A DNA stretch of 48,498 bases from an uncultured Odoribacter sp. (GTDB lineage: Bacteria; Bacteroidota; Bacteroidia; Bacteroidales; Marinifilaceae), in contig CAJTPD010000012.1 in the NCBI GenBank assembly GCA_910578105.1, positions 1 to 48,498 on the forward strand, in the 5' to 3' direction. A program made the position numbers and the translations under genes. How positions within the stretch are numbered: position 1 is the first letter of the stretch; every line of letters begins with the position of its first letter. This document shows positions 1-7,475 of the stretch, piece after piece. Below the pieces are notes generated by a model that was given only the letters and a program-made list of their open reading frames with translations, had not been told where the DNA came from and did no database searches.

Positions 1-2
1 TC

Positions 3-689
3 GATGCCATTTATGTTCTCACCCGCCGGGACGAATGTGTGAGCAATGAAGCCTACTACACAGTTTTAGAGGTAAAGGAAGACCGCACAAGGGAAGTTTT
101 AACTGTAGTAAACTTTCCCACAGAAAGCGCAACCAACTGGAAAGATGTATTTGAAGATCTTAAAGAAAGAGGGGTTGCTGTCGTCGATCTGCTGGTATGT
201 GACGGATTATCCGGTATTGAAAATACGCTGGCTGATACTTTTCCCCAAGCGGATCTGCAATTATGTACCGTCCATCTGAAAAGGAATATCGTGAATAAGG
301 TCAAGCCCAGGGATAAGAAGCAGGTTATGGAGGAACTCAAACAAATCTGCTCTCCTGACCAATGGGACATCACCCCGGGAAAGGCATTCGGTGTATTTAA
401 GGAATTCATACAAATGTGGCAAAAGAGTTATCCGCCTTTAAAGAGATATCAGCACGACAGATACAGGTTTTATTTTACATACTTTAAATATGAAAGGGAA
501 ATCAGGGGAATGATTTATACTACGAACTGGATTGAAAGACTGAACAGGGATTATAAAAGGGGCATTAATATGAGAGGGGCTATGCCGAATCCAAAGGCTG
601 TCATTCTACTGATGGAAACCGTGGCTCAAAATGCTGATATTTATAAATACCCTATTTATAATTTTTTACAATCAAGATTATTTTATTAA
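3..689 (+). mobile_element. IS256-family (mutator-type) transposase, 5' part outside the window
   Basis: This is the C-terminal two-thirds of a DDE transposase that cuts and pastes its own insertion sequence. The reading frame is open from base 3, so the GTG at 39 is only an internal codon and the real start lies left of the window. The first visible residue is the Asp of a DAIYV motif (codon 3-5), the usual first catalytic Asp. The second Asp is in CDGLSGIENT (codon 201-203) and the catalytic Glu is in TTNWIERLNR (codon 534-536). The C-x2-H segment in LCTVHLKRN is also typical of the family. All three catalytic residues are present and no frameshift is visible. The stop lies only 20 bases before the next gene, and I cannot recognise a right-hand terminal inverted repeat in that gap. 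The element may be intact or may have lost its right end. Confidence 0.88.
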
Positions 690-709
690 AAATTAATAGA
701 TTTGCAGAA

Positions 710-3100
710 ATGAAAAAACAAGGGCTATACACACTTTTTGGGACACTATCCATCGTCTGTCTGTTGCCGCTGACAATATATGCGCAGGACATAAAAGTCA
801 AGGGACAGATAACGAACCAGGCGCATGAGGCGGTGGAAGCTGCCGTCGTCATGTTGGTGCGAACCCATGATGCTCGTCCGTTGGAATATTGCATTACGGA
901 CAAACAGGGTTTCTTCTCGTTGAAGCACGGGAAAAAAGTGGCGGGGCAGCTGCTTGTCAGGCACGTTGCCTATGCCGTTGCGACCATCCCCTTGCCGGAA
1001 GCATGCGATACCGTGCTTGATGTCGTTCTCACACCGGCACAGTATGAAATGGAAGAGGTTAACATCAAAGGCAAAAGAATCCCCGTGCAGTTTAAGAACG
1101 GGGATTGGGTCATCAACGTAGAAAACTTCATCACACCGGGTACGGAAAGGTGTATCGACCTGATGAAGAACCTGCCCGGAATGATGGTCAACGAAGAGAC
1201 CGGACAAATTAAACTGCACGACAAACCGGTAGAGCTGAAGCTGAACGGTGTCCGGCAGCCTCTGACATTCGACCTGCTCAAATCGCTGCCTTCGCGGATT
1301 GTCGACCAGGTTGTTCTGACCCCCATCAAAAGACCGGAACACGATGACCCGGACAACAATGCCGCCATTGTCGACATCAGGACGAAAAAGAAATACATCG
1401 ACGGGTTTACGGGAAATATCGACGGCAGTTATGGCAAAGACCGGGCAAACAATCTGCCGGGAGATGCGGACGGAGATTTTTTTGTCATGCTGATGAAAAA
1501 GGATTTTTACTTGAACCTTAAACTGAATGGTAGCGTTTACAGTGAAACGTCACATATCACCGATAGTACGTGGTACGGATTGAGCCAAAGCGGGACGATG
1601 CTCCGGCAAGATGTCCGCAATAAAAATGAATGGTCGTCGGTGAATAATCTGAACCTTTCGTGGAACGTCAAAAACGGTAACCGCATCAATGCCAACCTCT
1701 ACCTGTCCGCTTCCCGGTTGTCGCCAACGCTCACCGGAAACGAATACCGACAGGGACAGGAAAAAATCGAATACGACAGACACAATACCGACAAGCGTGT
1801 CATGCCGACCGGTAACATCCAGTTCGAAGCAAGTGAGAAGCTGCCTTTCAAGCTGAAAGCGTCTTACGGGTATATCCACAACGATGCGGATTCCCGTTAC
1901 GACTACCAATACAGACGTGCGGATACCGTCTTCGATGCTTATGATTATTTTTATAAATTGTCGGGCAGCCAAAACCTTTTCAATCTGAATGCCGGCAAAC
2001 CTTTTCTGGATAATAAGCTACGGATTGATATAACAGGACACGCCAACATTGCCCGGACTCACAACGACATCCGGTATGAACCGGTTGCCGCGTTTCGGAC
2101 AAATGAGAACTTCGAGTACAAGGAACGAATCGGTAGCGGTTATCTTTCGCTGTCGTATTACTGCAATCCGAAGATCTCTGTAACCGCCGGCATTCAAGCC
2201 GCATACACGAACTATCATTTGCAGTTGGCAAAAGAAAATCTGGAAAGCGCAAACCATTATTGGAATCTGCTTCCCTGGTTCAGTGTGAATTTTAATATCA
2301 GTAAAAACTATACTTCTACCTTTCATTTTAATAGTACCATTAAACGTCCTTCCTATAATATGTTGACTCCAAATGTCATTTATGCCAGTGACAAGTTCTA
2401 TTCTACCGGTAACCCTTGGTTGAAGCCGGCGAAGAAATGGAGCGTGGAGTATTTTAATACTCTTTTCACAAAATTCTCCATGTCTGCCTATTGGGGATAT
2501 ACCAAAGATTTGTATTCCTCGGTGTTGATAGACAAGGGCAACGAGGTTACGGAAAGTTCCTACCGGAACTGTTTCGACAAGTGGGAGACGGCTCTCAACT
2601 TCAATAGTTCGTTGAATTTTATGGACAACCGTTTGAATATGTATATTAATTTGGAGTGGATTTTTGGGAAATATCTGAATTTCAAGGAAAATTTCACGTT
2701 ACCAAAGAATAGATACAATAGTTTGTCTGGAGCCATGAATTTTGACTATTGGATAACAGGTAATTATCGGCTGAAAGCTTATGGTAATATGGAATTGGGG
2801 ATAATTGACAAGGATTACCAGACGGATACCAAACCCTACCTTCATTTTAATCTGGGTGTTCGTTACAAGTGCCTGGCAAAACGTTCCCTTTACGTATCCT
2901 TTTACGGGACAGATATTTTCAATTCTTCTCATCGGAGAAAAACGATGCGTTACGACCAGAATATTCGTTATTTGAAACAGGAAGACAGTTATCAGGGACT
3001 CACAATCAGTTTGTCCTATAGTTTTCAAGGTGGTAAGGATTTGAAACGCGGAGAAGTGGATGATGATGTCAATGCGGAAAATTACAGATTCGATAAATGA
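710..3100 (+). CDS. Outer-membrane beta-barrel protein with carboxypeptidase-regulatory-like N-terminal domain (TonB-receptor-like)
   Basis: The 796-residue protein starts with a signal peptide (MKKQ, hydrophobic core about 5-23, likely cleavage near YAQ at 24-26). Residues about 28-112 resemble a carboxypeptidase-regulatory-like beta-sandwich (KVKGQITNQAHEAVEAA, then DKQGFFSL). A plug-like segment follows at about 115-225 (INVENFITPGTERCIDLMKNLPGM and IVDQVVLTPIKRPEH), and the rest is a repetitive aromatic-rich outer-membrane barrel. It fits the Bacteroidota outer membrane beta-barrel family (PF14905-like), large transporters or receptors of unknown substrate. No SusD-like lipoprotein gene follows, so this is not a classic SusC/D pair. 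It sits 20 bases after the transposase stop, so its own promoter may have been displaced. Base composition changes within the gene, from about 50% to about 35% GC near 2290-2340. Confidence 0.82.
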   Translation: MKKQGLYTLFGTLSIVCLLPLTIYAQDIKVKGQITNQAHEAVEAAVVMLVRTHDARPLEYCITDKQGFFSLKHGKKVAGQLLVRHVAYAVATIPLPEACDTVLDVVLTPAQYEMEEVNIKGKRIPVQFKNGDWVINVENFITPGTERCIDLMKNLPGMMVNEETGQIKLHDKPVELKLNGVRQPLTFDLLKSLPSRIVDQVVLTPIKRPEHDDPDNNAAIVDIRTKKKYIDGFTGNIDGSYGKDRANNLPGDADGDFFVMLMKKDFYLNLKLNGSVYSETSHITDSTWYGLSQSGTMLRQDVRNKNEWSSVNNLNLSWNVKNGNRINANLYLSASRLSPTLTGNEYRQGQEKIEYDRHNTDKRVMPTGNIQFEASEKLPFKLKASYGYIHNDADSRYDYQYRRADTVFDAYDYFYKLSGSQNLFNLNAGKPFLDNKLRIDITGHANIARTHNDIRYEPVAAFRTNENFEYKERIGSGYLSLSYYCNPKISVTAGIQAAYTNYHLQLAKENLESANHYWNLLPWFSVNFNISKNYTSTFHFNSTIKRPSYNMLTPNVIYASDKFYSTGNPWLKPAKKWSVEYFNTLFTKFSMSAYWGYTKDLYSSVLIDKGNEVTESSYRNCFDKWETALNFNSSLNFMDNRLNMYINLEWIFGKYLNFKENFTLPKNRYNSLSGAMNFDYWITGNYRLKAYGNMELGIIDKDYQTDTKPYLHFNLGVRYKCLAKRSLYVSFYGTDIFNSSHRRKTMRYDQNIRYLKQEDSYQGLTISLSYSFQGGKDLKRGEVDDDVNAENYRFDK

Positions 3101-3577
3101 ATAAAATATGTCTTTTCTTTATAAAGAATTGACAATGTGTTTAACAATTAAAAACAACAATCATCATGAACTAAAAGCATACTATCAATTGAATTTTACG
3201 GCAGGATTTGAAAGATTTATGGATTTTAATACTTCTATTTTGTTAAAAATGTCTTGAAGATTAAGTGTTCGGCATGGGACTCTCGAATGCTTGAGAGACC
3301 AAAAATTCAGAAAATTTTCCGGCATCTCTTCGCTGGCACTGTTTTGATGATGATATGAACCAATTTTATTCAGGATGTCTTGACGTATTGGTTCGTATAT
3401 CAACTTAAATATAGAAATTTTACCTTTGTTGTTGTAATTGATGGACAGACGCTCGAATGTCAACAGTAGGTTATGACAAACAAGAATCTGTTATTGTGCG
3501 ACACTTTGAAATGCTTGTTACATTGACGATAGGGATTTTTGAAGGGACATAATCTCTTCCCTCCGCAGGGAGATTAA
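3101..3577. other. Gene-poor stretch with decayed coding traces
   Basis: I see no intact gene here. On the minus strand a protein-like frame runs from about 3480 down to 3185. It starts only at TTG (3463), and a stop codon interrupts the readable frame upstream, in the region of 3490. It gives residues such as LTFERLSINYNNKGK and ILNKIGSYHHQNSAS. I cannot assign it to a family. It looks like the tail of a broken gene, possibly from a transposon. A small inverted repeat (CTCTC/GAGAG) lies at 3280-3297. Confidence 0.3.
3551..3575. repeat. Imperfect hairpin just before the terminator-like stem
   Basis: AATCTC..CCCT pairs with AGGGAGATT around a CCGC loop, with a two-base bulge on the left arm. 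It lies directly upstream of a second, stronger stem-loop at 3578-3611. No T-run follows this one, so a role is unclear. Confidence 0.35.
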
Positions 3578-3611
3578 AACAGACCAGAAACACTGGTCTG
3601 TTTTGTTTTTT
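3578..3611 (+). terminator. Rho-independent terminator-like stem-loop
   Basis: A perfect 10-base stem (AACAGACCAG with CTGGTCTGTT, loop AAACA) is followed by a T-rich run broken by one G. No intact plus-strand gene ends nearby; the outer-membrane protein gene stops 478 bases upstream. It may end a long readthrough transcript or an unseen small RNA, or it may insulate the next gene. Confidence 0.65.
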
Positions 3612-3628
3612 ATCCGGGAATAATTTTG
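3602..3628 (+). promoter_or_regulatory. Bacteroidota-type promoter for the TPR gene
   Basis: TAATTTTG at 3621-3628 matches the -7 consensus TAnnTTTG. A TTTG at 3602-3605 could be the -33 element, with 15 bases between them, slightly short. The start codon follows 36 bases downstream. Confidence 0.55.
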
Positions 3629-3664
3629 TAGATTTACATTTTCATCGGGTAGCAGATATTGATT

Positions 3665-3940
3665 ATGATAACAGAACAAGAAATAAAGAAATTGGTGCAG
3701 GAAGGGCGGCGAAAAGAAGCGATTGCTTTGCTTGAAGAACAATTGAAAGTGCAAGGGCCGGAAGAACTTGTTTTGATGCAATTGGGGGAACTGATTTATG
3801 CAGAAGGACAGATGGCAAATGCATTGAATAAATTTAATGCTGTAATTCGTTTAAATCCTGAGAATCAGAAGGCCCGAAATTATGTGACAATGATTAACGG
3901 GATTCTGGGATATTATTGCAAAGATTTGCTGAATCCCTGA
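3665..3940 (+). CDS. Small TPR-repeat protein
   Basis: This 91-residue protein is built of helical pairs with tetratricopeptide spacing. KKLVQEGRRKEAIALLEEQL forms one repeat, then LVLMQLGELIYAEGQMANALNKFNAVIRLNPENQKARNYV gives a second repeat with the typical Leu/Gly/Tyr/Ala/Pro positions. TPR proteins are protein-binding scaffolds, and the partner cannot be read from sequence. There is no signal peptide, so it is probably cytoplasmic. I chose ATG 3665 over the upstream in-frame TTG at 3659. It stands alone between a terminator-like hairpin and the long rpsU leader. Confidence 0.8.
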   Translation: MITEQEIKKLVQEGRRKEAIALLEEQLKVQGPEELVLMQLGELIYAEGQMANALNKFNAVIRLNPENQKARNYVTMINGILGYYCKDLLNP

Positions 3941-4130
3941 GGGACCGGAAAGTATGATGTATGTATGCATATTCAACAGGTTTGTCGGTTCATTGGTTTT
4001 GTGTTCCGGCAGAAATCCCAAAAACGGAAGCGGGAACCAATGCTGAAAATCATTCCGGGTGTAGGGAAAAAGAATAAACTAAGCATTGATTTAGTGTAAT
4101 GAAGTGTATAAATACTTTTTTTTATCTTTT
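3941..4130. other. Intergenic stretch with no recognisable gene
   Basis: Between the TPR stop and the heptamer repeats I see no convincing ORF or RNA gene. A 30-codon ATG frame starts at about 3953 but has no supporting signal. Confidence 0.5.
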
Positions 4131-4154
4131 ACTTTTTACTTTTTACTTTTTACC
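4131..4154 (+). repeat. Tandem heptamer repeat (ACTTTTT, three copies)
   Basis: Three perfect ACTTTTT units (4131-4137, 4138-4144, 4145-4151) are followed by a partial ACC and lie directly upstream of the rpsU -7 element. Similar heptamers recur, in inverted arrangement, between rpoB and rpoC (14356-14416). Confidence 0.75.
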
Positions 4155-4155
4155 T

Positions 4156-4163
4156 TATCTTTG
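4156..4163 (+). promoter_or_regulatory. -7 element of the rpsU promoter
   Basis: TATCTTTG matches TAnnTTTG exactly. No clear TTTG -33 element is visible because the region upstream consists of T-rich heptamers. Transcription would start near 4170 and give a leader of about 180 bases before rpsU. Confidence 0.6.
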
Positions 4164-4211
4164 TCCGCTCAATTTTGAATAGTTTAACGCATTAAAAATC
4201 AATCCACTTTG

Positions 4212-4221
4212 AAAGGAGGTG
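4212..4221 (+). promoter_or_regulatory. Extended Shine-Dalgarno-like sequence in the rpsU leader
   Basis: AAAGGAGGTG is a 10-base complement of the usual 16S rRNA 3' end. It lies 130 bases before the rpsU ATG and 42 bases before a 27-codon ORF, too far for ordinary start selection of either. Such sequences are rare in this group because bS21, bS18 and bS6 hide the anti-Shine-Dalgarno tail. In flavobacteria rpsU is reported to be autoregulated through a strong Shine-Dalgarno. The same kind of role is inferred here. Confidence 0.5.
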
Positions 4222-4263
4222 CTTTTATTCCGGGGAAATAGCAGGGGGTAAATAATTAAAAAC

Positions 4264-4347
4264 ATGAGAAACATCGCGATTTTTCGTGGCTTTGAACAAG
4301 ATTCAGAGTGGATAAGATATGCGAAAATGAATCACATTAAAATTTGA
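4264..4347 (+). CDS. Possible 27-codon leader ORF ahead of rpsU
   Basis: ATG 4264 opens a frame of 27 codons (MRNIAIFRGFEQ to NHIKI) that stops at 4345-4347, four bases before the rpsU start. Its position allows translational coupling to rpsU. No homology is recognised, and the ORF is short enough to arise by chance. Confidence 0.3.
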   Translation: MRNIAIFRGFEQDSEWIRYAKMNHIKI

Positions 4348-4351
4348 TATT

Positions 4352-4543
4352 ATGATTATTGTTCCTTTAAAAGAAGGCGAGAATATTGAAAGAGCCTTAA
4401 AAAAATTCAAAAGAAAATTTGAAAAAACCGGTGTTGTAAAAGAATTGAGAGATCGTCAGGCTTTTACAAAACCTTCTGTACGCAACCGGGCACAGCGCAT
4501 TAAAGCTATTTACAAACAGAGTTTGCAGCAGGCTGAAGATTAA
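4352..4543 (+). CDS. rpsU: 30S ribosomal protein bS21
   Basis: The 63-residue basic protein begins MIIVPLKEGENIERALKKFKRKFEKTG and matches bS21 in length and pattern. bS21 sits on the 30S platform near the 3' end of 16S rRNA. In Bacteroidota it helps mask the anti-Shine-Dalgarno tail. The gene has its own promoter and a long leader carrying an extended Shine-Dalgarno-like sequence, suggesting feedback: subunits lacking bS21 would expose the tail and favour this mRNA. xerC and hpf follow on the same strand. Confidence 0.96.
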   Translation: MIIVPLKEGENIERALKKFKRKFEKTGVVKELRDRQAFTKPSVRNRAQRIKAIYKQSLQQAED

Positions 4544-4607
4544 TGTAGGATTGTTCTGTCCGTGTTGTTTGCGGCAAGATTACGGGAGAGGCGCAAATTA
4601 TAAATTA

Positions 4608-4643
4608 ATATTCCTCCAGGATTTGTTTTTCCCGGAGGAATAT
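4608..4643. repeat. Hairpin between rpsU and xerC with CCTCC and GGAGG arms
   Basis: ATATTCCTCC (4608-4617) is a perfect inverted repeat of GGAGGAATAT (4634-4643), with a 16-base loop. No T-run follows. It may be a processing or attenuation structure. One arm resembles an anti-Shine-Dalgarno and the other a Shine-Dalgarno. Confidence 0.6.
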
Positions 4644-4675
4644 GTTAAATTGGAGGCGTCTTAAAAAGGTTGAGT

Positions 4676-5605
4676 ATGGAAATTGAATCGTTCCTGGTAT
4701 ATCTGAAGAATGTGAAACGGTATTCTCCGTTGACGTTGAAAGCTTATGAGGAGGATTTGAATCAATTTTCAGAGTTCTGTGAAAAAGTTGAGTTAATTCA
4801 TGAATGGACGGAAGTGACATCAGGAATGGTCAGACGTTTTGAAGTTGGGTTGATGTCTGGCAAGTTGGAATTTTTCAAGGGAGATGTCGTGTACAGGCCC
4901 AAGGCTATGAGTCCGAAATCTGTTCGGCGGAAGTTAAGTTCGTTGCGGACCTTTTTCCGTTATCAGATGCGTGAAGGCCTGCTTCAGGATGATCCTACGG
5001 AAGTGGTGGTTGCTCCTAAGATTGGAAAGCGTTTGCCAGTGTTTGTGCCGAACTATAAAATGGATGAGTTGCTGGATGAGAAAGAATCCGGGAAAGAGGA
5101 TTTTTCTATTTTCAGGGATTTGATGCTTCTGATGGTGGCTTACTATACGGGAATGCGGCGTTCGGAGTTAGTGTCTCTGAAGTTGGATGCATTGGATATG
5201 GGAGCCGGAATTGTCCGGATAACAGGTAAAGGTGATAAGCAGCGGATTGTTCCGTTATTGGAGGATTTGCAGGAGGAAATCCGGGATTATTTGAAAGAAA
5301 GGGAGAAGAGAATAAAAGGGGAAGGGCATGCTTTCTTTTTTATTACGGATGCCGGCGAGCCTGCTAATGAAAAATACATTTACCGGCATATCAAAAAATG
5401 TCTGGGCGAAGTAACTTCTTTGGTGAGACGAAGTCCGCACATTTTACGTCATTCATTTGCTACGGCTTTGTTGAACAACGGGGCTTGCATAGAGGCTATT
5501 CGTGAATTGCTGGGGCATTCCAGTCTGGCTGCGACACAGGTCTATACTCATAATTCTTTTGAGAGTTTGAAACGGGTTTATAATGAGGCTCACCCTCGGG
5601 CTTAA
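4676..5605 (+). CDS. xerC: Tyrosine recombinase, XerC type
   Basis: This 309-residue site-specific recombinase would resolve chromosome dimers at dif together with a XerD partner. Residues about 1-110 form the helical SAM-like DNA-binding domain (YLKNVKRYSPLTLKAYEEDL). The catalytic domain shows the complete set R161 (TGMRRSEL), K185 (TGKGDKQR), H255 and R258 (HILRHS), H281 (LGHSS) and nucleophile Y290 (VYTHN). ATG 4676 is preferred over the in-frame TTG at 4670. The rpsU-xerC-hpf order is common in Bacteroidota, which supports the housekeeping Xer role over a phage or transposon integrase. hpf follows after 20 bases. Confidence 0.92.
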   Translation: MEIESFLVYLKNVKRYSPLTLKAYEEDLNQFSEFCEKVELIHEWTEVTSGMVRRFEVGLMSGKLEFFKGDVVYRPKAMSPKSVRRKLSSLRTFFRYQMREGLLQDDPTEVVVAPKIGKRLPVFVPNYKMDELLDEKESGKEDFSIFRDLMLLMVAYYTGMRRSELVSLKLDALDMGAGIVRITGKGDKQRIVPLLEDLQEEIRDYLKEREKRIKGEGHAFFFITDAGEPANEKYIYRHIKKCLGEVTSLVRRSPHILRHSFATALLNNGACIEAIRELLGHSSLAATQVYTHNSFESLKRVYNEAHPRA

Positions 5606-5611
5606 AATTTT

Positions 5612-5618
5612 AAGGAGG
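5612..5618 (+). promoter_or_regulatory. Perfect Shine-Dalgarno sequence of hpf
   Basis: AAGGAGG lies seven bases before ATG 5626, ideal spacing. Neighbouring genes such as tuf, nusG, rplK and rpoB have no such site, so this one is unusual for the genome. Together with the rpsU leader it suggests that hpf translation depends on how exposed the 16S tail is. Confidence 0.7.
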
Positions 5619-5625
5619 AAACGTT

Positions 5626-5925
5626 ATGGAAATTAAAATTAATGCAGTTGGTTTTTCTGCAAGTTCTCAGTTGGAAGATTTCATTCAGAAAAAAATTTCT
5701 AAGCTGGAAAAGTATCATGACGGGATTGTTGGTACTGATGTTATTTTGAAGCTGGAAAAGGACGATAACCTGGAAAATAAAGTAGTGGAAATCACAGTAT
5801 CAGTAAAAGGACAGGATGTTTTTGCCAAGAAAAATGCTAAAAAATTCGAAGAGGCTGTTGATGAGCTTTATGATGTATTGAAGCGTCAGTTGGTAAAAGT
5901 AAAGGAAAAGGAAAGAGAGTGTTAA
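5626..5925 (+). CDS. hpf: Ribosome hibernation promoting factor, short form (HPF/RaiA)
   Basis: The 99-residue protein folds as the beta-alpha-beta-beta-beta-alpha domain that binds the decoding centre of idle ribosomes (MEIKINAVGFSASSQLEDFIQKK, then KKNAKKFEEAVDELYDVLKRQL). It lacks the C-terminal dimerisation domain of long HPF (about 180 residues). It would protect or silence 30S subunits in slow growth. It is probably cotranscribed with xerC and has a perfect Shine-Dalgarno. tuf follows under its own promoter. Confidence 0.93.
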   Translation: MEIKINAVGFSASSQLEDFIQKKISKLEKYHDGIVGTDVILKLEKDDNLENKVVEITVSVKGQDVFAKKNAKKFEEAVDELYDVLKRQLVKVKEKEREC

Positions 5926-6012
5926 AGAGGTGAGAAGTTTTGGGTTTGGAGAGGAGGTGTATACTAAGCGGCTCATCTTTAAATATCAGTACTTCAATTT
6001 TGATGAAATAAT

Positions 6013-6043
6013 TTTGTGGGACAGAATTATTTAATTATATTTG
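6013..6043 (+). promoter_or_regulatory. tuf promoter
   Basis: TTTG at 6013-6016 and TATATTTG at 6036-6043 are separated by 19 bases, the best spacing for the Bacteroidota -33/-7 pair. The leader to ATG 6166 would be about 115 bases. No tRNA genes occupy this gap, although other Bacteroidales often have several here. Confidence 0.75.
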
Positions 6044-6165
6044 CACGCTCAAAAGAAGGGACTTGACAATTCTTGTTTTAGATAAGTGTCTGTTGGTCTG
6101 AGAATTAAAAAGAGATTTAGAGTTATATTGAGATAAATTGTTTAATAATAAAAAGTTTTTAAGTC

Positions 6166-7353
6166 ATGGCTAAAGAAAAGTTTGACAGGTCGAAACCACA
6201 CGTAAATATCGGTACTATCGGTCACGTAGACCACGGTAAAACCACTTTGACAGCAGCAATTACTACTGTGTTGGCAAAAAAAGGTCTTTCTGAATTGCGT
6301 TCATTCGATTCTATCGATAACGCTCCTGAAGAAAAAGAAAGAGGTATCACCATTAATACTTCTCACGTAGAGTATTCTACTGCTAATCGTCACTATGCTC
6401 ACGTTGACTGTCCGGGTCACGCCGACTATGTAAAGAACATGGTTACTGGTGCTGCTCAGATGGATGGTGCTATTCTGGTTTGTGCTGCTACTGACGGTCC
6501 GATGCCTCAGACTCGTGAGCACATCCTGTTGGCTCGTCAGGTAAACGTTCCGAAGATCGTTGTGTTCCTGAACAAAGTGGATATGGTTGATGACGCTGAA
6601 ATGTTGGAATTGGTTGAAATGGAAGTTCGTGAGTTGTTGAATTTCTACCAATATGACGGTGACAACACTCCGATTATCCTGGGTTCTGCACTGGGTGCTT
6701 TGAACGGCGAGGCTAAATGGGAAGAAAAAGTAATGGAACTGATGGATGCAGTGGATAACTGGATTCCGCTTCCTCCGCGTGAAAATGAAAAACCGTTCCT
6801 GATGCCGGTTGAAGACGTATTCTCAATTACTGGTCGTGGTACAGTTGCTACCGGTCGTATTGAAACCGGTATTGTACACGTAGGTGATGAGTTGGAAATT
6901 ATCGGTTTGGGTGCAGATGGTAAAAAAACTGTTTGTACCGGAGTTGAGATGTTCCGTAAATTGTTGGATGAAGGAGAAGCCGGAGACAACGTTGGTTTGT
7001 TGTTGCGTGGTATCGACAAAAACGAAATCAAACGTGGTATGGTATTGGCAAAACCGGGTTCAGTTAAACCTCACAGCAAATTCAAAGCAGAGGTTTATAT
7101 CCTGAAAAAAGAAGAAGGTGGTCGTCATACTCCGTTCCATAACAAGTACAGACCTCAGTTCTATCTGCGTACTATGGACGTTACCGGTGAAATCACTCTG
7201 CCGGAAGGAACTGAAATGGTAATGCCTGGAGATAATGTAACAATCACTGTAGAATTGTTGACTCCGGTAGCTTGCTCACTCGGTCTCCGCTTCGCTATCC
7301 GTGAAGGTGGTCGTACCGTAGGTGCTGGTCAGATTACTGAAATCTTAGAATAA
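6166..7353 (+). CDS. tuf: Translation elongation factor EF-Tu
   Basis: This 395-residue GTPase delivers aminoacyl-tRNA to the ribosomal A site. The G1 motif GHVDHGKT is at residues 19-26. DCPGH (G3) and NKVD (G4) follow, then the two beta-barrel domains (VFSITGRGTVATGRIETG, and the C-terminal GGRTVGAGQITEILE). Length and sequence are those of a normal EF-Tu. Codon use is biased towards a few codons, as expected of a highly expressed gene. A strong promoter precedes it, and a hairpin and tRNA-Trp follow within 42 bases. Confidence 0.99.
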   Translation: MAKEKFDRSKPHVNIGTIGHVDHGKTTLTAAITTVLAKKGLSELRSFDSIDNAPEEKERGITINTSHVEYSTANRHYAHVDCPGHADYVKNMVTGAAQMDGAILVCAATDGPMPQTREHILLARQVNVPKIVVFLNKVDMVDDAEMLELVEMEVRELLNFYQYDGDNTPIILGSALGALNGEAKWEEKVMELMDAVDNWIPLPPRENEKPFLMPVEDVFSITGRGTVATGRIETGIVHVGDELEIIGLGADGKKTVCTGVEMFRKLLDEGEAGDNVGLLLRGIDKNEIKRGMVLAKPGSVKPHSKFKAEVYILKKEEGGRHTPFHNKYRPQFYLRTMDVTGEITLPEGTEMVMPGDNVTITVELLTPVACSLGLRFAIREGGRTVGAGQITEILE

Positions 7354-7365
7354 GATTCTATATTG

Positions 7366-7394
7366 CAAGGCGGTTTGTCGGACCGCCTTGTTTT
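7366..7394 (+). terminator. Stem-loop between tuf and tRNA-Trp
   Basis: CAAGGCGGT (7366-7374) pairs perfectly with ACCGCCTTG (7382-7390) around a seven-base loop and is followed by TTTT. It could end tuf transcripts, or partly terminate while supplying a processing point for the adjacent tRNA. Confidence 0.75.
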
Positions 7395-7467
7395 ACGGGT
7401 GTAGCTCAGTTGGTAGAGCACTGGTCTCCAAAACCAGGTGTCGGGAGTTCGAGTCTCTCCTCCCGTG
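7395..7467 (+). tRNA. trnW: tRNA-Trp (anticodon CCA), copy 1
   Basis: A 73-base cloverleaf fits: acceptor ACGGGTG/CTCCCGT with one T-T mismatch, D arm GCTC/GAGC, anticodon arm CTGGT/ACCAG with loop CTCCAAA (anticodon CCA at 7427-7429), T arm GGGAG/CTCTC with loop TTCGAGT, and discriminator G. The 3' CCA is not encoded. It lies between tuf and secE, a usual position. An identical copy is at 38431-38503. Confidence 0.96.
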
Positions 7468-7475
7468 CTGAAAAA

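Noticed and set aside
3518..3781. 87-codon minus-strand ORF
   Set aside because: It runs through the terminator hairpin and the TPR gene and shows no protein-like features.
4131..4154. CRISPR-like array
   Set aside because: The units are 7 bases without spacers: simple tandem repeats.
5952..5959. AGGAGGTG behind hpf as a third strong Shine-Dalgarno
   Set aside because: It overlaps the only possible start (GTG 5958) of a 25-codon frame, and it lies upstream of the tuf promoter, so no gene uses it.
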